In this document: in pieces, positions 24,968-35,120 of the stretch
Layout of the letters: each line of letters starts with the position of its first letter
How positions within the stretch are numbered: the first letter of the stretch is position 1
From: Thermomonas beijingensis
GTDB taxonomy: Bacteria > Pseudomonadota > Gammaproteobacteria > Xanthomonadales > Xanthomonadaceae
Assembly (NCBI RefSeq): GCF_020034655.1
Contig: NZ_JAIQDJ010000010.1
Coordinates: forward strand, 1-64,000
Length of the DNA stretch: 64,000 nucleotides
Direction of reading: 5' to 3'
The notes under the pieces: model-generated
What the model was told of the DNA's origin: nothing
What the model saw: only the letters and a program-made list of their open reading frames with translations
The model's database searches: none
Position numbers and translations under genes: made by a program

Positions 24968-25885
24968 ATGCGCATCGTCTTTGCAGGCACGCCCGAATTT
25001 GCCGTGCCCTGCCTGCGTGCCGCAGCCCTGCGCGGTGAAGTGGCGGGCGTGTACACCCAACCCGACCGCCCGGCCGGGCGCGGCCGCGGGCTGACGGCTT
25101 CGCCGGTCAAACTGGAGGCGGTACAGCGCGGTATTCCGGTATTCCAGCCGGACAATTTCCGCAGCGCCGAGTCCAAACGCACGCTGCGCGCACTCAAGCC
25201 CGACCTGATGGTGGTGGTGGCCTACGGTCTGCTGCTGCCGCAATCGGTGCTGGAGATTCCCGCATACGGTTGCTGGAACGTGCACGCCTCGCTGCTGCCG
25301 CGTTGGCGCGGCGCGGCACCGATCCAGCGCGCGATCGAAGCCGGCGACCGCCAAACCGGCGTGTGCCTGATGCAAATGGAGAAAGGGCTCGACACCGGCC
25401 CGGTGCTGCTCTCGCAGGCGATCGACATTGGTCCCGATGACACCGGCGGCCAGCTGCACGACCGCCTGGCCGAACTCGGCGCGCGCGTGCTGTCCGATGC
25501 GCTGGGTCTGCTGCGCGCCACGATTGTGTTGCCGCCCAAGCCGCAAGCCACCGCGGGCGTGACCTACGCGCATAAGCTGGACAAGGCTGAAGCCAGGCTC
25601 GACTGGGTGCTTCCCGCCACCGTGCTGGCCAACAAGGTGCGCGCGTTCAACCCATGGCCGGTGGCCGAAGCGCAGCTGTTGGGCGAACGCGTGCGCATCC
25701 ATGCCGCTTGTGCGCTGGATGAGACCCACAACACCGCACCGGGACGCGTACTGGGCGCAGGGCGCGAGGGCATCGACGTCGCCTGCGGACAAGGCGTGCT
25801 GCGCCTGCTCAGCTTGCAGCGCGACGGCGGCAAACCGATCAGTGCACAGGATTACCGCAATGCCCGCCGCGATGTGCTGCCATGA
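24968..25885 (+). CDS. fmt: Methionyl-tRNA formyltransferase
   Basis: This 305-residue protein has the N-terminal formyltransferase fold: [16 protein letters not shown], then [20 protein letters not shown] with the catalytic Asn/His, and KGLDTGPVL with the Asp. A smaller C-terminal tRNA-binding domain follows. It formylates Met-tRNAfMet using 10-formyl-THF. It lies between def (4 bp upstream) and rsmB (4-bp overlap), a widespread order. Confidence 0.97.
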   Translation: MRIVFAGTPEFAVPCLRAAALRGEVAGVYTQPDRPAGRGRGLTASPVKLEAVQRGIPVFQPDNFRSAESKRTLRALKPDLMVVVAYGLLLPQSVLEIPAYGCWNVHASLLPRWRGAAPIQRAIEAGDRQTGVCLMQMEKGLDTGPVLLSQAIDIGPDDTGGQLHDRLAELGARVLSDALGLLRATIVLPPKPQATAGVTYAHKLDKAEARLDWVLPATVLANKVRAFNPWPVAEAQLLGERVRIHAACALDETHNTAPGRVLGAGREGIDVACGQGVLRLLSLQRDGGKPISAQDYRNARRDVLP

Positions 25886-27165
25886 GTGATGGCGTTGCCA
25901 GCCGCATGACCGCTGCCAATGTGCTGGAAGACGTCTTGCACCACGGGCGCTCACTGAAGGCAGCGTTGGGCAGCGCATTGCCGACACTCCCCGACCCGCG
26001 CGACCGCGCCTTGGTCGAGGCCATCGCGATGACGGCACTGCGCCAGCGCGTGCGCTACAACGCAGCGCTGGATGCGTGGATGGCACGGCCGCTGGGGCAA
26101 CGTGATGGCAATTTGCGCAGCATGTTGCTGGTTGGCCTTGCCCAACTCGAAATGGGTTTGCCCGCGCATGCCGCACTGGCCGCCACGGTGGATGCCGCAC
26201 GCGCACTGGGGCGCGCACATCAAGCCGGCATGGTCAACGCCCTGCTGCGCCGCGCCACCCGTGAAGCGCTACCGCCCGCCGCGCCCGAAGCGGCTTGGCC
26301 GACATGGCTGGCGCAACAGATCCGCAGCGATTGGCCGCAACAGGCGGATGCAATTTTTGCAGCCAGCGCTGAAATGCCGCCGCTGTGGCTGCGCGTCAAT
26401 CGGCGCTGGATCGTGCGTGATGATTATTGGAATTTGCTGCGCGAAGCGGGGATCGAGGCAACCGACGCCCCATACTTGGCTGATGCGCTGCGCTTGCATG
26501 CCGCCGTGCCGGTACAGCAGCTGCCGGGTTTTGATGCAGGACTGGTATCGGTGCAAGACGCTGCCGCACAGGCCATTGCTGATGCGTTGACACCCGCAGC
26601 CGGCAGCCGGGTGCTGGATGCCTGCGCCGCCCCCGGTGGCAAGGCCGCGCATCTGGCCGAACGCGATGCCAGCTTGCGCATCACCGCACTGGATGTGGAT
26701 GCCCGCCGCATGCGCCGCATGCAAGACAGCTTCACCCGTTTGCGCTTGGGGATCGAGGTGCGGGTGGGTGATGCCACATCGCCCGCCGCGTGGTGGGATG
26801 GCACGCCATTCGACGCGATCCTGATCGATGCCCCGTGCAGCGCCAGCGGCATCGTGCGCCGGCAACCCGATGTGCTGCTGCATCGGCGCGAGGCCGATGT
26901 GGTGGCACTGGCCTGCATCCAGGCGCAGTTGCTGGACGCACTGTGGCCACTGCTCGCCCCCGGCGGTACGCTGGTGTATGCCACCTGCTCCATCGTGCGT
27001 GCCGAAAACAGCGCGCAAATCGAAGCCTTCCTGGCCCGCACCGCCGACGCCGCACTCGCACCACTGGCCGCCCACTTCGGCCACGACACCGGCTTTGGGC
27101 ACCAGCGCCTGCCCGGCGAAGACGGCATGGACGGGTTTTTCTGTGCGCGGCTGAGAAAACGCTAA
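25882..27165 (+). CDS. rsmB: 16S rRNA m5C967 methyltransferase
   Basis: This 427-residue protein has a NusB-like RNA-binding domain at residues 1-140 and a Rossmann methyltransferase at 230-427. The SAM motif is [15 protein letters not shown]. The two cysteines of m5C enzymes are Cys319 in DAPCSASG and Cys369 in ATCSIV; by family knowledge the latter attacks the base and the former helps release it. The start overlaps the fmt stop by 4 bp. Confidence 0.95.
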   Translation: MSDGVASRMTAANVLEDVLHHGRSLKAALGSALPTLPDPRDRALVEAIAMTALRQRVRYNAALDAWMARPLGQRDGNLRSMLLVGLAQLEMGLPAHAALAATVDAARALGRAHQAGMVNALLRRATREALPPAAPEAAWPTWLAQQIRSDWPQQADAIFAASAEMPPLWLRVNRRWIVRDDYWNLLREAGIEATDAPYLADALRLHAAVPVQQLPGFDAGLVSVQDAAAQAIADALTPAAGSRVLDACAAPGGKAAHLAERDASLRITALDVDARRMRRMQDSFTRLRLGIEVRVGDATSPAAWWDGTPFDAILIDAPCSASGIVRRQPDVLLHRREADVVALACIQAQLLDALWPLLAPGGTLVYATCSIVRAENSAQIEAFLARTADAALAPLAAHFGHDTGFGHQRLPGEDGMDGFFCARLRKR

Positions 27166-27189
27166 CCGTTCCCGTTCAGACTATTGGCC

Positions 27190-28860
27190 ATGACCCTCAC
27201 TCGCCGCGACCTCTGGCTGTTTTGGCTGTTTGCCCTGCTGATCCTGGCCACCGGCCTCGGCCTGCGTGACCCGTGGCCGGCCGACGAGCCGCGCTTCGCG
27301 CTGGTGGCCAAACACATGGTGGAAAGCGGCCACTGGCTGTTTCCACAGCGCGGCATCGAACTGTATTCGGACAAACCACCGCTGTTCATGTGGATGCAGG
27401 CCAGCCTGCTGTGGCTGACCGGCAATCTGCGTATCGCCTTCCTGCTGCCCTCGCTGTTGGCCGCACTGGGCACACTGTGGTGCGTGGTCGATCTGGGCAA
27501 GCGGCTATGGACACCACGGGTGGGCATCTACGCCGGCTGGGCGGTGCTGCTGACCATCCAGTTCACCTTCCAGGCCAAGAAAGCGCAGATCGATCCGATG
27601 GTGGTGTTCTGGATCACGCTGTCTTGCTATGGCCTGCTGCGGCATGTGTGGAAGGGCCCCGACTGGCGCATGTGGGCGCTGGGCTGCGCGGCGGCAGGCT
27701 TGGGCACCATTACCAAGGGCGTGGGCGTGATCGCACTGCTGATGCTGATTCCAGCCGGCATGGCATCGCTGCGCGGCTGGCCCGATGTGCGCGTGCACGC
27801 ACGCAATCCAAGATTCTGGCTTGGCCCGCTGGCCTTCCTGGCGGCGTGCGGGGTTTGGCTGATACCGATGCTGATTGCGGCATTGGGCAATGGCGGCGAT
27901 GCCTACCGCGCCTATGTGGATGACATTTTGCTGCGGCAAACCGTCACCCGCTATGCCAATTCCTGGCACCACGGCCAGCCGTGGTGGTACTTCATCGAAG
28001 TTGCGCTGACCACCTGGCTGCCGACCCTGCTGGTGCTGCCATGGGCGATCCCGGCGTGGAAGCACCGCCTTGAGCGCCGCGATGCACGCTATGCCGTACT
28101 CCTGGGTTGGGTCGTGTTGGTGTTTGTGTTCTTCAGCATTCCCTCCGGCAAGCGCGACATGTACATCCTGCCCGCACTGCCGATGCTGGCGCTGGCGCTG
28201 GCACCGCTGTTGCCGGGCCTGCTGCGCAAACCCAATGCGCAGCGCCTGTTGCTGGGCTTTGTGCTGGTGTTTTCACTGGTGGCGCTGGCGGCAGGGATCG
28301 CCATGCTCACCGGTGACCCCAAGTTTGCGCGCAGCTTCATGGAGGGCCGCGATGCACAGGTAGCGCAGGGCCTTGCGTGGATGTTCGTGGCCAGTGGCGG
28401 CTTCGGGCTGGGTGCCTGTCTGTGGTTTGGCCGCCAGCGTGCACATTACGCGCTGATTGCGATGCTCACCGCCCTGTGGGTGCTGTATTCGCTGATCGGT
28501 GCACCCTTGCTCAACGACGGCAGCTCATCACGTGGCCTGATGCGCAATGTTGGCCAGGCCATTGGCCCCGACGCGCAACTGGGGCTGGTCGGCTGGCGTG
28601 AACAACAGATGCTGATGGCCGACCGCCCCACCACCGATTTCGGCTTCAAGCGCGAGTCCGCGCAGCAATTTGCCGATGGCATGCGCTGGCAACTGCAACA
28701 GCCCGCCACGCGCTGGCTGCTGGTGGAAGAAGGCGACGGCCTGCCGGCCTGCGTTGGCAAATCGTTGGCACGCGATATGGGCATGGCCAATGGGCGGCGC
28801 TGGTGGTTACTGGATGCTGGGGCGACCAACCCTTGCCTTCGCCGGTCATTGCCGCACTGA
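27190..28860 (+). CDS. Family 39 (ArnT/PMT-like) membrane glycosyltransferase
   Basis: This protein has 556 residues from the ATG at 27190; a TTG two codons earlier is possible but less likely. About a dozen hydrophobic helices are present. The first periplasmic loop carries WPADEPRFALVAKHM and YSDKPPLFMW, the D-E motif region of GT39/GT83 enzymes that take sugars from polyprenyl phosphate. An ArnT-type role, moving a sugar onto lipid A or another envelope acceptor, is plausible. The acyltransferase and second glycosyltransferase nearby fit envelope work, but donor and acceptor are not deducible. Confidence 0.85.
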   Translation: MTLTRRDLWLFWLFALLILATGLGLRDPWPADEPRFALVAKHMVESGHWLFPQRGIELYSDKPPLFMWMQASLLWLTGNLRIAFLLPSLLAALGTLWCVVDLGKRLWTPRVGIYAGWAVLLTIQFTFQAKKAQIDPMVVFWITLSCYGLLRHVWKGPDWRMWALGCAAAGLGTITKGVGVIALLMLIPAGMASLRGWPDVRVHARNPRFWLGPLAFLAACGVWLIPMLIAALGNGGDAYRAYVDDILLRQTVTRYANSWHHGQPWWYFIEVALTTWLPTLLVLPWAIPAWKHRLERRDARYAVLLGWVVLVFVFFSIPSGKRDMYILPALPMLALALAPLLPGLLRKPNAQRLLLGFVLVFSLVALAAGIAMLTGDPKFARSFMEGRDAQVAQGLAWMFVASGGFGLGACLWFGRQRAHYALIAMLTALWVLYSLIGAPLLNDGSSSRGLMRNVGQAIGPDAQLGLVGWREQQMLMADRPTTDFGFKRESAQQFADGMRWQLQQPATRWLLVEEGDGLPACVGKSLARDMGMANGRRWWLLDAGATNPCLRRSLPH

Positions 28861-28902
28861 ATTCCACGCGGGGATGCTCCCGTTCACCCCATTCGAGGCT
28901 GC

Positions 28903-29913
28903 ATGCGCATCGTCCATCTCCTGTTGACCAGTCGCTTTGCCGGTACCGAGCGCCACGTTTTGGAGCTGGCGGCGGCACAAGCGGCTGCCGGCCACGACGT
29001 GAGTCTTGTCTTGCGCCGTGCGGCTGGACAGCCACGTGCAGATGCAATTGCACAGCGGGTTGACCCGAAGGTAAAGATTGTTTGGGTGGGGAATTTGCTG
29101 AGTACATGGCAGGCGCGTCGCGTGGTGCAACGCCTGCGGCCGGACGTTGCGCATGCCCATTTGAGCAAGGCCTGCCATGCGCTGCGCCGGCTGCGTGGCG
29201 ATGGCTTACGCGTCGCTACCCTGCATATCCGCTACAAAGCGCGGCAACACCGCGATCTGGATGGCCTGATTGCCATTGCGCCTTGGCAGCTTGCCGCGAT
29301 TCCTGAACCGTTGCGCTCACAGTCGGTGCAAATCGACAATTGGACCATGCCACATACCGCTGACAGCACTGCGCGCGCGCGTCTGCGGGCCGCTTATGGC
29401 ATTGATGCCACCACCGTGCTGGTCGGTGCCTTGGGCCGAATCGAGCGCAGCAAGGGCTTGGATGTGTTGATCGACGCATTTCATCGCGCGAACCTGCCCG
29501 ATGCCCGGCTTGCCATTATTGGCCAGGGCCGTGAATTCAAACGCTTGCGCGCATTGGCCGACGCAACCATCATCATGCCCGGCTTTGCCGCTTCACCACA
29601 GGATTGGCTGGCCGCGTTTGATGTGTTCGTCAGCGCGGCGCGCTCGGAGCCGTTTGGTTTGGTGTTGCTGGAAGCCATGCAAGCCGGCCTGCCGATCGTG
29701 GCCAGTGCCAGCGAAGGCGCTCAGCATCTGGCGACGCAGATCGGCACCCCGCTGGTGGGCATTGACGATGCCACTGCACTGGCGCTGGCACTTCGCACTG
29801 CGTGTGCCACGCCACCCGCCCGCGTTGAGTATCCGATGGCACGTTTTCGCATTGAAGCCAAACTGCCGCAGATCGACGCGTTTTATCGCATGGGGCTTGC
29901 GCGCAGGGGCTGA
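28903..29913 (+). CDS. Family 4 glycosyltransferase (GT-B)
   Basis: This 336-residue protein starts MRIVHLLLTSRFAGTERHVLELA, with the GT4 acceptor-side glycine/His region. The C-terminal half has VLVGALGRIERSKGLDVLIDAF and the E-x7-E donor motif SEPFGLVLLEAMQAGLP. It is cytoplasmic or membrane-peripheral and probably adds a sugar in LPS core or another glycan. It is 42 bp downstream of the GT39 gene on the same strand, so they may form one unit. Confidence 0.9.
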   Translation: MRIVHLLLTSRFAGTERHVLELAAAQAAAGHDVSLVLRRAAGQPRADAIAQRVDPKVKIVWVGNLLSTWQARRVVQRLRPDVAHAHLSKACHALRRLRGDGLRVATLHIRYKARQHRDLDGLIAIAPWQLAAIPEPLRSQSVQIDNWTMPHTADSTARARLRAAYGIDATTVLVGALGRIERSKGLDVLIDAFHRANLPDARLAIIGQGREFKRLRALADATIIMPGFAASPQDWLAAFDVFVSAARSEPFGLVLLEAMQAGLPIVASASEGAQHLATQIGTPLVGIDDATALALALRTACATPPARVEYPMARFRIEAKLPQIDAFYRMGLARRG

Positions 29914-29933
29914 TCAACAGTTGCAAGCAGCGC

Positions 29934-30854
29934 TCAACGATACAAATCCCAATACGGATTTTCTTCGCCGCTTTCCGGTGGCCGCAGGGTATAGCGCTTG
30001 TAGGTCCACTGATATTGCGCGAAGTCGTGTTGTGCTATGGCCTCCACTCCGGCGTTAAGTGCGGTCACTGCACGTTGTGGATCGGCATCGGCGATGGCGC
30101 CTGGGGCGGCTTCAATATGCAATGCAAACTTTGGCACGCCTTTGCCGGGCAAGCGCTGGCACCAACACAGCAATACGGTCGCACCGCTGCGGTTGGCCAG
30201 CCGCCCGAGCAGGGTCATGGTCAGCGCCTGCTTGCCGAAGAACGGCGCAAATTCACCCTCTCCCGCCTTGGGCTGTTGATCCGGCAGAATGCCGACCACG
30301 CCATTTTTTTGCAGGCGCTTGAGCAAGGTGCGTACCCCCGAGGCCTCGGCGCGTACTTGCTCGACATCACCCTCCACATTGGCACGCACACGGCGCAAGA
30401 AGGCTTCACCGATGGCCGATTCCGGTGGCCGATACAAAATGGCCAGTGGCGTTTTTTTCGCCAGCCATTGATTGAGCAATTCCCAATTGCCCATATGCGG
30501 CGCGGCCACGATCAAGCCGCGCCCCGACTGTACTGCCGCATCGAACAGTGCTTCGCCGTGGACTTCAACGATGTCGCGCAGATTGCATGCCGCCGGTCGC
30601 GTCCACAGGCGCAGGGTTTCAAACGCCTGGCGGGTGGTGGTGCGCAGAATCTCGGCCAGCAGTGCTTCGCGTGCAGCGGCATCCAGCTCGGGGCGGATCA
30701 GCTCCAGATTGCGCCGCGCCACGCGCGCTTCGCGGGCGTCCAGCCGCCGCCACACATGCGCCATGCCATCGGCCAAAGCCCGCAGCACGACCCACGGCAG
30801 GCGTGCGACGGCCCATGCCAAGGCATATAGCACAGCGGCGGCAAATGCGTTCAT
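29934..30854 (-). CDS. LpxL/HtrB-type lipid A acyltransferase family protein
   Basis: This 306-residue protein has one N-terminal membrane segment (AAVLYALAWAVARLP). The acyltransferase signature is HMGNWELLNQWL (H-x4-E), followed by ILYRPPES, GVGILPDQQPKAGEGEFAPFFG and ALTMTLLGRLA, all typical of LpxL/LpxM late acyltransferases using acyl-ACP. It is convergent with the GT4 gene (20 bp between stops). Whether it adds the first or second secondary chain cannot be told from sequence. Confidence 0.88.
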   Translation of the reverse strand: MNAFAAAVLYALAWAVARLPWVVLRALADGMAHVWRRLDAREARVARRNLELIRPELDAAAREALLAEILRTTTRQAFETLRLWTRPAACNLRDIVEVHGEALFDAAVQSGRGLIVAAPHMGNWELLNQWLAKKTPLAILYRPPESAIGEAFLRRVRANVEGDVEQVRAEASGVRTLLKRLQKNGVVGILPDQQPKAGEGEFAPFFGKQALTMTLLGRLANRSGATVLLCWCQRLPGKGVPKFALHIEAAPGAIADADPQRAVTALNAGVEAIAQHDFAQYQWTYKRYTLRPPESGEENPYWDLYR

Positions 30855-30890
30855 TCCGGCATTGTAGAGGGCGCTTGGGTGGCGCTTGGG

Positions 30891-31793
30891 TTACTCCGCC
30901 TTGCTCAGCTTGAACGCGGCTTCCAGCACGTTGAACAGGCGCTTAAACTCGCCCGCCATCAGCGCAAAGCGCGCGCCCAGTTCGGCCACGATGTCATCGC
31001 TATCGCTGGCCTCAAGCTGATCCACCGCACCATCCAGCAACTTGAACTTGCGCACGACGAGATCTTCGCCAAGTACGAAACTGACGTGATCGTCCAAGGT
31101 CAGCGCCAGGCGCGTGGCCTGTTTGCCGGCTTCCAGATGCTTGGCGATTTCATTGCCGGACAGATCCATGCGCTGAATTTTCACCACCGCACCGGTGTCG
31201 GTGGGGTCGCGCAGTTCGCATTCATCCCCCAGGCTCAGGCCATCAGGTAACGGGTCGCCGGCAATCCAGCCGGTGAGAATGGCGCGTGGGGCGACTTCGG
31301 CATTCAGCGGCAACGCCGGAAAACTGCCCAGTGCACGGCGCACTTCCGACACCACGCTTTCGGCGCCCTTGCGCGAGGAGGTGTCCACCGCGATCACGCC
31401 GGTTTGGGTGTCGATCAGCGCATCGGTGCGCACCGGGCGCACGAAGGCACGCGGCAGCAATTCCGTGATGAGCTCATCCTTAAGCCGCTTGCGGGTACGC
31501 CCGCCGGGCTTGCGGCCTTCCTTCTCCTCGATCGCGGCCAGCTTCTTCTGCAGCAGGTCGTTGACCACCGCACCGGGCAGCAGTTTGTCTTCGCCGCCGA
31601 TGGCCAACCACAGCGCATCGCCTTGGCGTTGGCAAAATTGATCGCCATGCTGGCCCAGCGGCGTCACAAAGCCGCGTGAGGACAGCTCCAGCGCGCCCAC
31701 CGGCTTGAGTTCGCACTCGGCCAACTGGGCGTCCAGATCGGCAAGGTTCAAGCTGGTGGGAAAACGAAACAGAGTGAGGTTGCGAAAGAACAT
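30891..31793 (-). CDS. rdgC: Recombination-associated protein RdgC
   Basis: This 300-residue protein has the family length and start (MFFRNLTLFRFPTSL). It includes the typical LELSSRGFVTPLGQHGD stretch and the Lys-rich KKLAAIEEKEGRKPGGRTRKRLKDE helix that lines the DNA channel. RdgC is a ring-shaped dimer that binds DNA non-specifically and restrains RecA. It is followed by the acyltransferase 36 bp on. Confidence 0.95.
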   Translation of the reverse strand: MFFRNLTLFRFPTSLNLADLDAQLAECELKPVGALELSSRGFVTPLGQHGDQFCQRQGDALWLAIGGEDKLLPGAVVNDLLQKKLAAIEEKEGRKPGGRTRKRLKDELITELLPRAFVRPVRTDALIDTQTGVIAVDTSSRKGAESVVSEVRRALGSFPALPLNAEVAPRAILTGWIAGDPLPDGLSLGDECELRDPTDTGAVVKIQRMDLSGNEIAKHLEAGKQATRLALTLDDHVSFVLGEDLVVRKFKLLDGAVDQLEASDSDDIVAELGARFALMAGEFKRLFNVLEAAFKLSKAE

Positions 31794-31870
31794 TCGGGAA
31801 TCCTGTGGAAAGGCCCTCGCCAGCGGATGGGCCAGGGCCAGGTGGAAATGCGGGGAAGCGCGGCGCGGGC

Positions 31871-32833
31871 TCAGGACTTGAGGATGTCCAGCCCGTCGTG
31901 GTTGCGCACGGGATGCAGCGCCATCGCCACCGGTTCGGCCTCGGCCGCGGTGCCGGCCAGCCAGGCGTGCGCGTTGGGCAGTGCATCATCGCCGCGTTTG
32001 CCCAGCGCCAGAAAGTCGAACAGTTTGGGATCGCTCAATTGCGAGGGGCGAATATCGCCCAGCGCGCGCGCCATGGTCTCGATGCGGCCGGGCGCGTCCT
32101 TCTCCCACTGCACCAGCATCTTCTTGACCTGCTTGCGCTGCAGGTTTTCCTGCGAGCCGCACAGGTTGCAGGGGATGATCGGGAAGCCCTTGGTCTCGGC
32201 ATACGCCTCGATGTCGTCCTCGCGCACATAGGCCAGCGGGCGGATCACCACATGCTTGCCGTCGTCGCTCAGCAGCTTGGGCGGCATGCCCGACAGCTTG
32301 GCGTGGAAGAACAGATTGAGGAAAAACGTGTTGACCAGATCATCGCGGTGGTGACCCAGCGCGATCTTGGTGAAGCCGTGGGTTTCGGCATAGGTGTACA
32401 GCGCGCCGCGGCGCAGGCGTGAACACAGCGAACACATGGTCTTGCCTTCCGGAATCACCCGGCTGACCACCGAATAGGTGTCTTGTTCGATGATGTGGTA
32501 ATCCACGCCAATCGAAGACAAGTACTCAGGTAGTACATGCTCGGGGAAGCCGGGCTGTTTCTGATCCAGATTGACCGCGGTGATACTGAAATTGACCGGT
32601 GCTTTTTTCTGCAATTGCAGAAGTACGTCCAGCAGCGTGTAGCTGTCCTTGCCGCCGGACAGGCAGACCATCACCTTGTCACCGTCTTCGATCATGCCGA
32701 AATCGGCAATCGCCCGACCCACCTGATGGCGCAGGCGCTTGGCCAGTTTATCGGCCTGATATTTGTTCGCCACAGGCGCGCTGCGCGGGGTACGCGCAGG
32801 GACATCGGCGAGGGGCAGATCCATGGTGTGCAT
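31871..32833 (-). CDS. ttcA: tRNA 2-thiocytidine(32) synthetase TtcA
   Basis: This 320-residue protein carries the PP-loop motif [12 protein letters not shown] and the cysteine motifs [10 protein letters not shown] and [13 protein letters not shown] that bind the 4Fe-4S cluster. It thiolates C32 of certain tRNAs using ATP. The start [12 protein letters not shown] leaves a choice between Met1 and Met4. It is divergent from the small YdcH-like gene. Confidence 0.95.
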   Translation of the reverse strand: MHTMDLPLADVPARTPRSAPVANKYQADKLAKRLRHQVGRAIADFGMIEDGDKVMVCLSGGKDSYTLLDVLLQLQKKAPVNFSITAVNLDQKQPGFPEHVLPEYLSSIGVDYHIIEQDTYSVVSRVIPEGKTMCSLCSRLRRGALYTYAETHGFTKIALGHHRDDLVNTFFLNLFFHAKLSGMPPKLLSDDGKHVVIRPLAYVREDDIEAYAETKGFPIIPCNLCGSQENLQRKQVKKMLVQWEKDAPGRIETMARALGDIRPSQLSDPKLFDFLALGKRGDDALPNAHAWLAGTAAEAEPVAMALHPVRNHDGLDILKS

Positions 32834-32884
32834 CTGTGCATTTTACCTGCCACACGGGGGCTGCCGTCGCGTTATGCTGAGTCA

Positions 32885-33103
32885 ATGAGCCAGCCCCTGA
32901 ATCCGGCAGAACAATCCCGCCTGTCCCAGCGCATGGCCGTGCTGCGGCAGGAACATCGCGACCTGGATGCGGCGATCGAGCGCCTGCAGGCCGATATCCG
33001 GGCCGATGAGTTGATGCTCAAGCGCTTCAAGAAGCGCAAATTGCTGCTCAAAGACCAGATCGCCTGGATTGAAAACGCGCTGATCCCGGATCAGCCCGCT
33101 TGA
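32885..33103 (+). CDS. YdcH-like small protein (DUF465)
   Basis: This 72-residue, highly charged, almost wholly helical protein (MSQPLNPAEQSRLSQRMAVL; ADELMLKRFKKRKLLLKDQI) matches the DUF465/YdcH family, whose members form short coiled-coil hairpins. The start at 32885 is the first Met after the divergent ttcA region. Function unknown. Confidence 0.75.
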   Translation: MSQPLNPAEQSRLSQRMAVLRQEHRDLDAAIERLQADIRADELMLKRFKKRKLLLKDQIAWIENALIPDQPA

Positions 33104-33181
33104 GGTGCCGCTGGCCGATTCCGCGTTTATTCGCAAGACACAGCCGGTCTCACGAGTAAACACAACTGGACCAGCGTTGCC

Positions 33182-33907
33182 CTAAGCCACCCGCGCGCAC
33201 ACCCATGCATCCACCCGTGCCACACCGGCATTGCGCAAGGCTTGTGCCGCTGCGTACAGGGTTGCGCCGGTGGTCATGACATCGTCCAGCAGCGCGATAT
33301 GTGCGGGAAGATCGGGCAACGTGGCCACACGAAAGGCATCCCGCAAATTGCGTTGCCGCGCATCGGCATGCAAACGTGATTGCGCCGAGGTGGGTTTGCC
33401 GCGCTGCAACAGATTCCCGCGCAACGGCAGCGCCAATGCGCGTGCGATGGGTTTGGCCAGCTCCAACGCCTGGTCGTAGCCGCGCCTGCGCAGGCGCGCA
33501 GGATGCAGTGGCACCGGCACGATGGCGGCGGGCCGTGGCAATGCGGCGAAGCGTTCGGCCATGCACTGCGCCAGCATGCGCCCGCAGGCGAAATCCGCGT
33601 GAAATTTCAGCCGTGGCAGCAGCCGGTCCAACGGGAAGCTGTAATCGAAGGCTGCATGCGCCGCATCCAAAGGCGAGGGTTGTTGCAGGCAATGCCCGCA
33701 GATGCCGGTGGTGGGCAGCGGCAGCGCACAGCATCCGCAGGCCAGCCCTTGCCAAGGCAGGTCGGCATGGCAGCACGCGCACACATCGCGGCCTGGCATG
33801 CCGGCATCACCGCACACCACGCAGCGGGGTGGCAGCAACCAGCCCAGCGGCGCGTGCAGGTGTCTGTCAACTTTGCTGATGGTGATTTGGTTGACGGTGG
33901 CATCCAT
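33182..33907 (-). CDS. comF: ComF family phosphoribosyltransferase-like protein
   Basis: This protein has 241 residues from the ATG at 33907, just before the divergent bioB start. A Cys-rich zinc region ([25 protein letters not shown]) precedes a PRTase fold with the PRPP-loop-like [15 protein letters not shown]. ComF is needed for DNA uptake in naturally competent bacteria. The open frame continues upstream over bioB, but that part has no family similarity. Confidence 0.92.
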   Translation of the reverse strand: MDATVNQITISKVDRHLHAPLGWLLPPRCVVCGDAGMPGRDVCACCHADLPWQGLACGCCALPLPTTGICGHCLQQPSPLDAAHAAFDYSFPLDRLLPRLKFHADFACGRMLAQCMAERFAALPRPAAIVPVPLHPARLRRRGYDQALELAKPIARALALPLRGNLLQRGKPTSAQSRLHADARQRNLRDAFRVATLPDLPAHIALLDDVMTTGATLYAAAQALRNAGVARVDAWVCARVA

Positions 33908-33956
33908 GCATTCCAGACTGCGCACTTGTCTTTGGCTTGTCTGTCGGAAAACCCCC

Positions 33957-35120
33957 ATGCAAATCGTCAGTGCTTTCCCCGTTCGCCACGATTGGTCGCG
34001 CAGCGAAGTCGAAGACTTGCTGGCGCTGCCGCTGCCGGATTTGTTGTATCGCGCCGCCACCGCGCACCGGCTGCATTTCGACCCCTGCGAAGTGCAGGTG
34101 TCCACCTTGTTGTCGGTGAAAACCGGCGGCTGCCCGGAAGATTGCAGCTACTGCCCGCAGGCAGCGCGTTATCACACCGGGGTGGAAGCCTCCAAGCTGA
34201 TGGAGGTGGAGGATGTGGTGGCCAAGGCACGGCAAGCCAAGGCCGCCGGGGCGTCGCGCTTTTGCATGGGCGCGGCATGGCGCAGCCCGAAGGACCGCGA
34301 TATCCCCAAAGTGGCGGCGATGATCCGTGAGGTGAAAGCATTGGGGCTGGAAACCTGCGCCACCATGGGCATGCTCAGTGGCGGGCAGGCGGTGGCCTTG
34401 AAAGAGGCCGGGCTGGATTACTACAACCACAATCTGGATACCGACCCCGAGTTTTACGGCGACATCATCCACACCCGCGAGGTGCAAGACCGGCTCGACA
34501 CCCTCACCCAGGTGCGCGATGCCGGCCTGAAAACCTGCTGTGGCGGCATCGTGGGGATGGGCGAATCACGCCGTCAGCGCGCCGGTTTGCTGATGACGCT
34601 GGCCAATTTGCCGGCGCATCCGGATTCGGTGCCGATCAACCGGCTGGTGCAAGTGGAAGGTACCCCGCTGCACGGCACAGTGGCGTTGGACCCGTTTGAA
34701 TTTGTGCGCACCATTGCAGCGGCACGCATCATGATGCCGCGCTCGATGGTGCGGTTGTCGGCAGGCCGTGCCGAGATGAGTGATGAGTTGCAGGCGTTGT
34801 GTTTCAGCGCCGGTGCCAACTCCATTTTCTATGGCGAAAAATTGCTCACCACCGGCAACCCCGACACCGAGCGCGATAATGCCCTGTTCGAACGCTTGGG
34901 ATTGCGCGCCATGGTGGTTGAAGAAGTCAAAACCGCACTGAACGATGTTCCTGGTCTCACCCTCGTTGGCAACGACGGCGGCTGTGGCAGTGGTGGCTGT
35001 GGTTGCAGTGGTGGCGTGGTCAATCTGACCATCGTCAAGGAACAAGCGGCTGGCTGCTGTGGTGGTGCGTCGCAACGCGCACCGGAAGATGGCTGCGGCT
35101 GCGGATGCAGCGGCTGCTGA
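33957..35120 (+). CDS. bioB: Biotin synthase with cysteine-rich C-terminal tail
   Basis: This protein has 387 residues from the ATG at 33957. The radical-SAM motif CPEDCSYC places ligands at Cys59, Cys63 and Cys66. Downstream [26 protein letters not shown] and [12 protein letters not shown] are standard BioB. The enzyme inserts sulfur into dethiobiotin. Residues from about 341 to 387 are extra compared with the 346-residue E. coli enzyme and form a Gly/Cys-rich tail with nine cysteines, ending GCGCGCSGC. The end overlaps bioF by 16 bp. Confidence 0.95.
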   Translation: MQIVSAFPVRHDWSRSEVEDLLALPLPDLLYRAATAHRLHFDPCEVQVSTLLSVKTGGCPEDCSYCPQAARYHTGVEASKLMEVEDVVAKARQAKAAGASRFCMGAAWRSPKDRDIPKVAAMIREVKALGLETCATMGMLSGGQAVALKEAGLDYYNHNLDTDPEFYGDIIHTREVQDRLDTLTQVRDAGLKTCCGGIVGMGESRRQRAGLLMTLANLPAHPDSVPINRLVQVEGTPLHGTVALDPFEFVRTIAAARIMMPRSMVRLSAGRAEMSDELQALCFSAGANSIFYGEKLLTTGNPDTERDNALFERLGLRAMVVEEVKTALNDVPGLTLVGNDGGCGSGGCGCSGGVVNLTIVKEQAAGCCGGASQRAPEDGCGCGCSGC

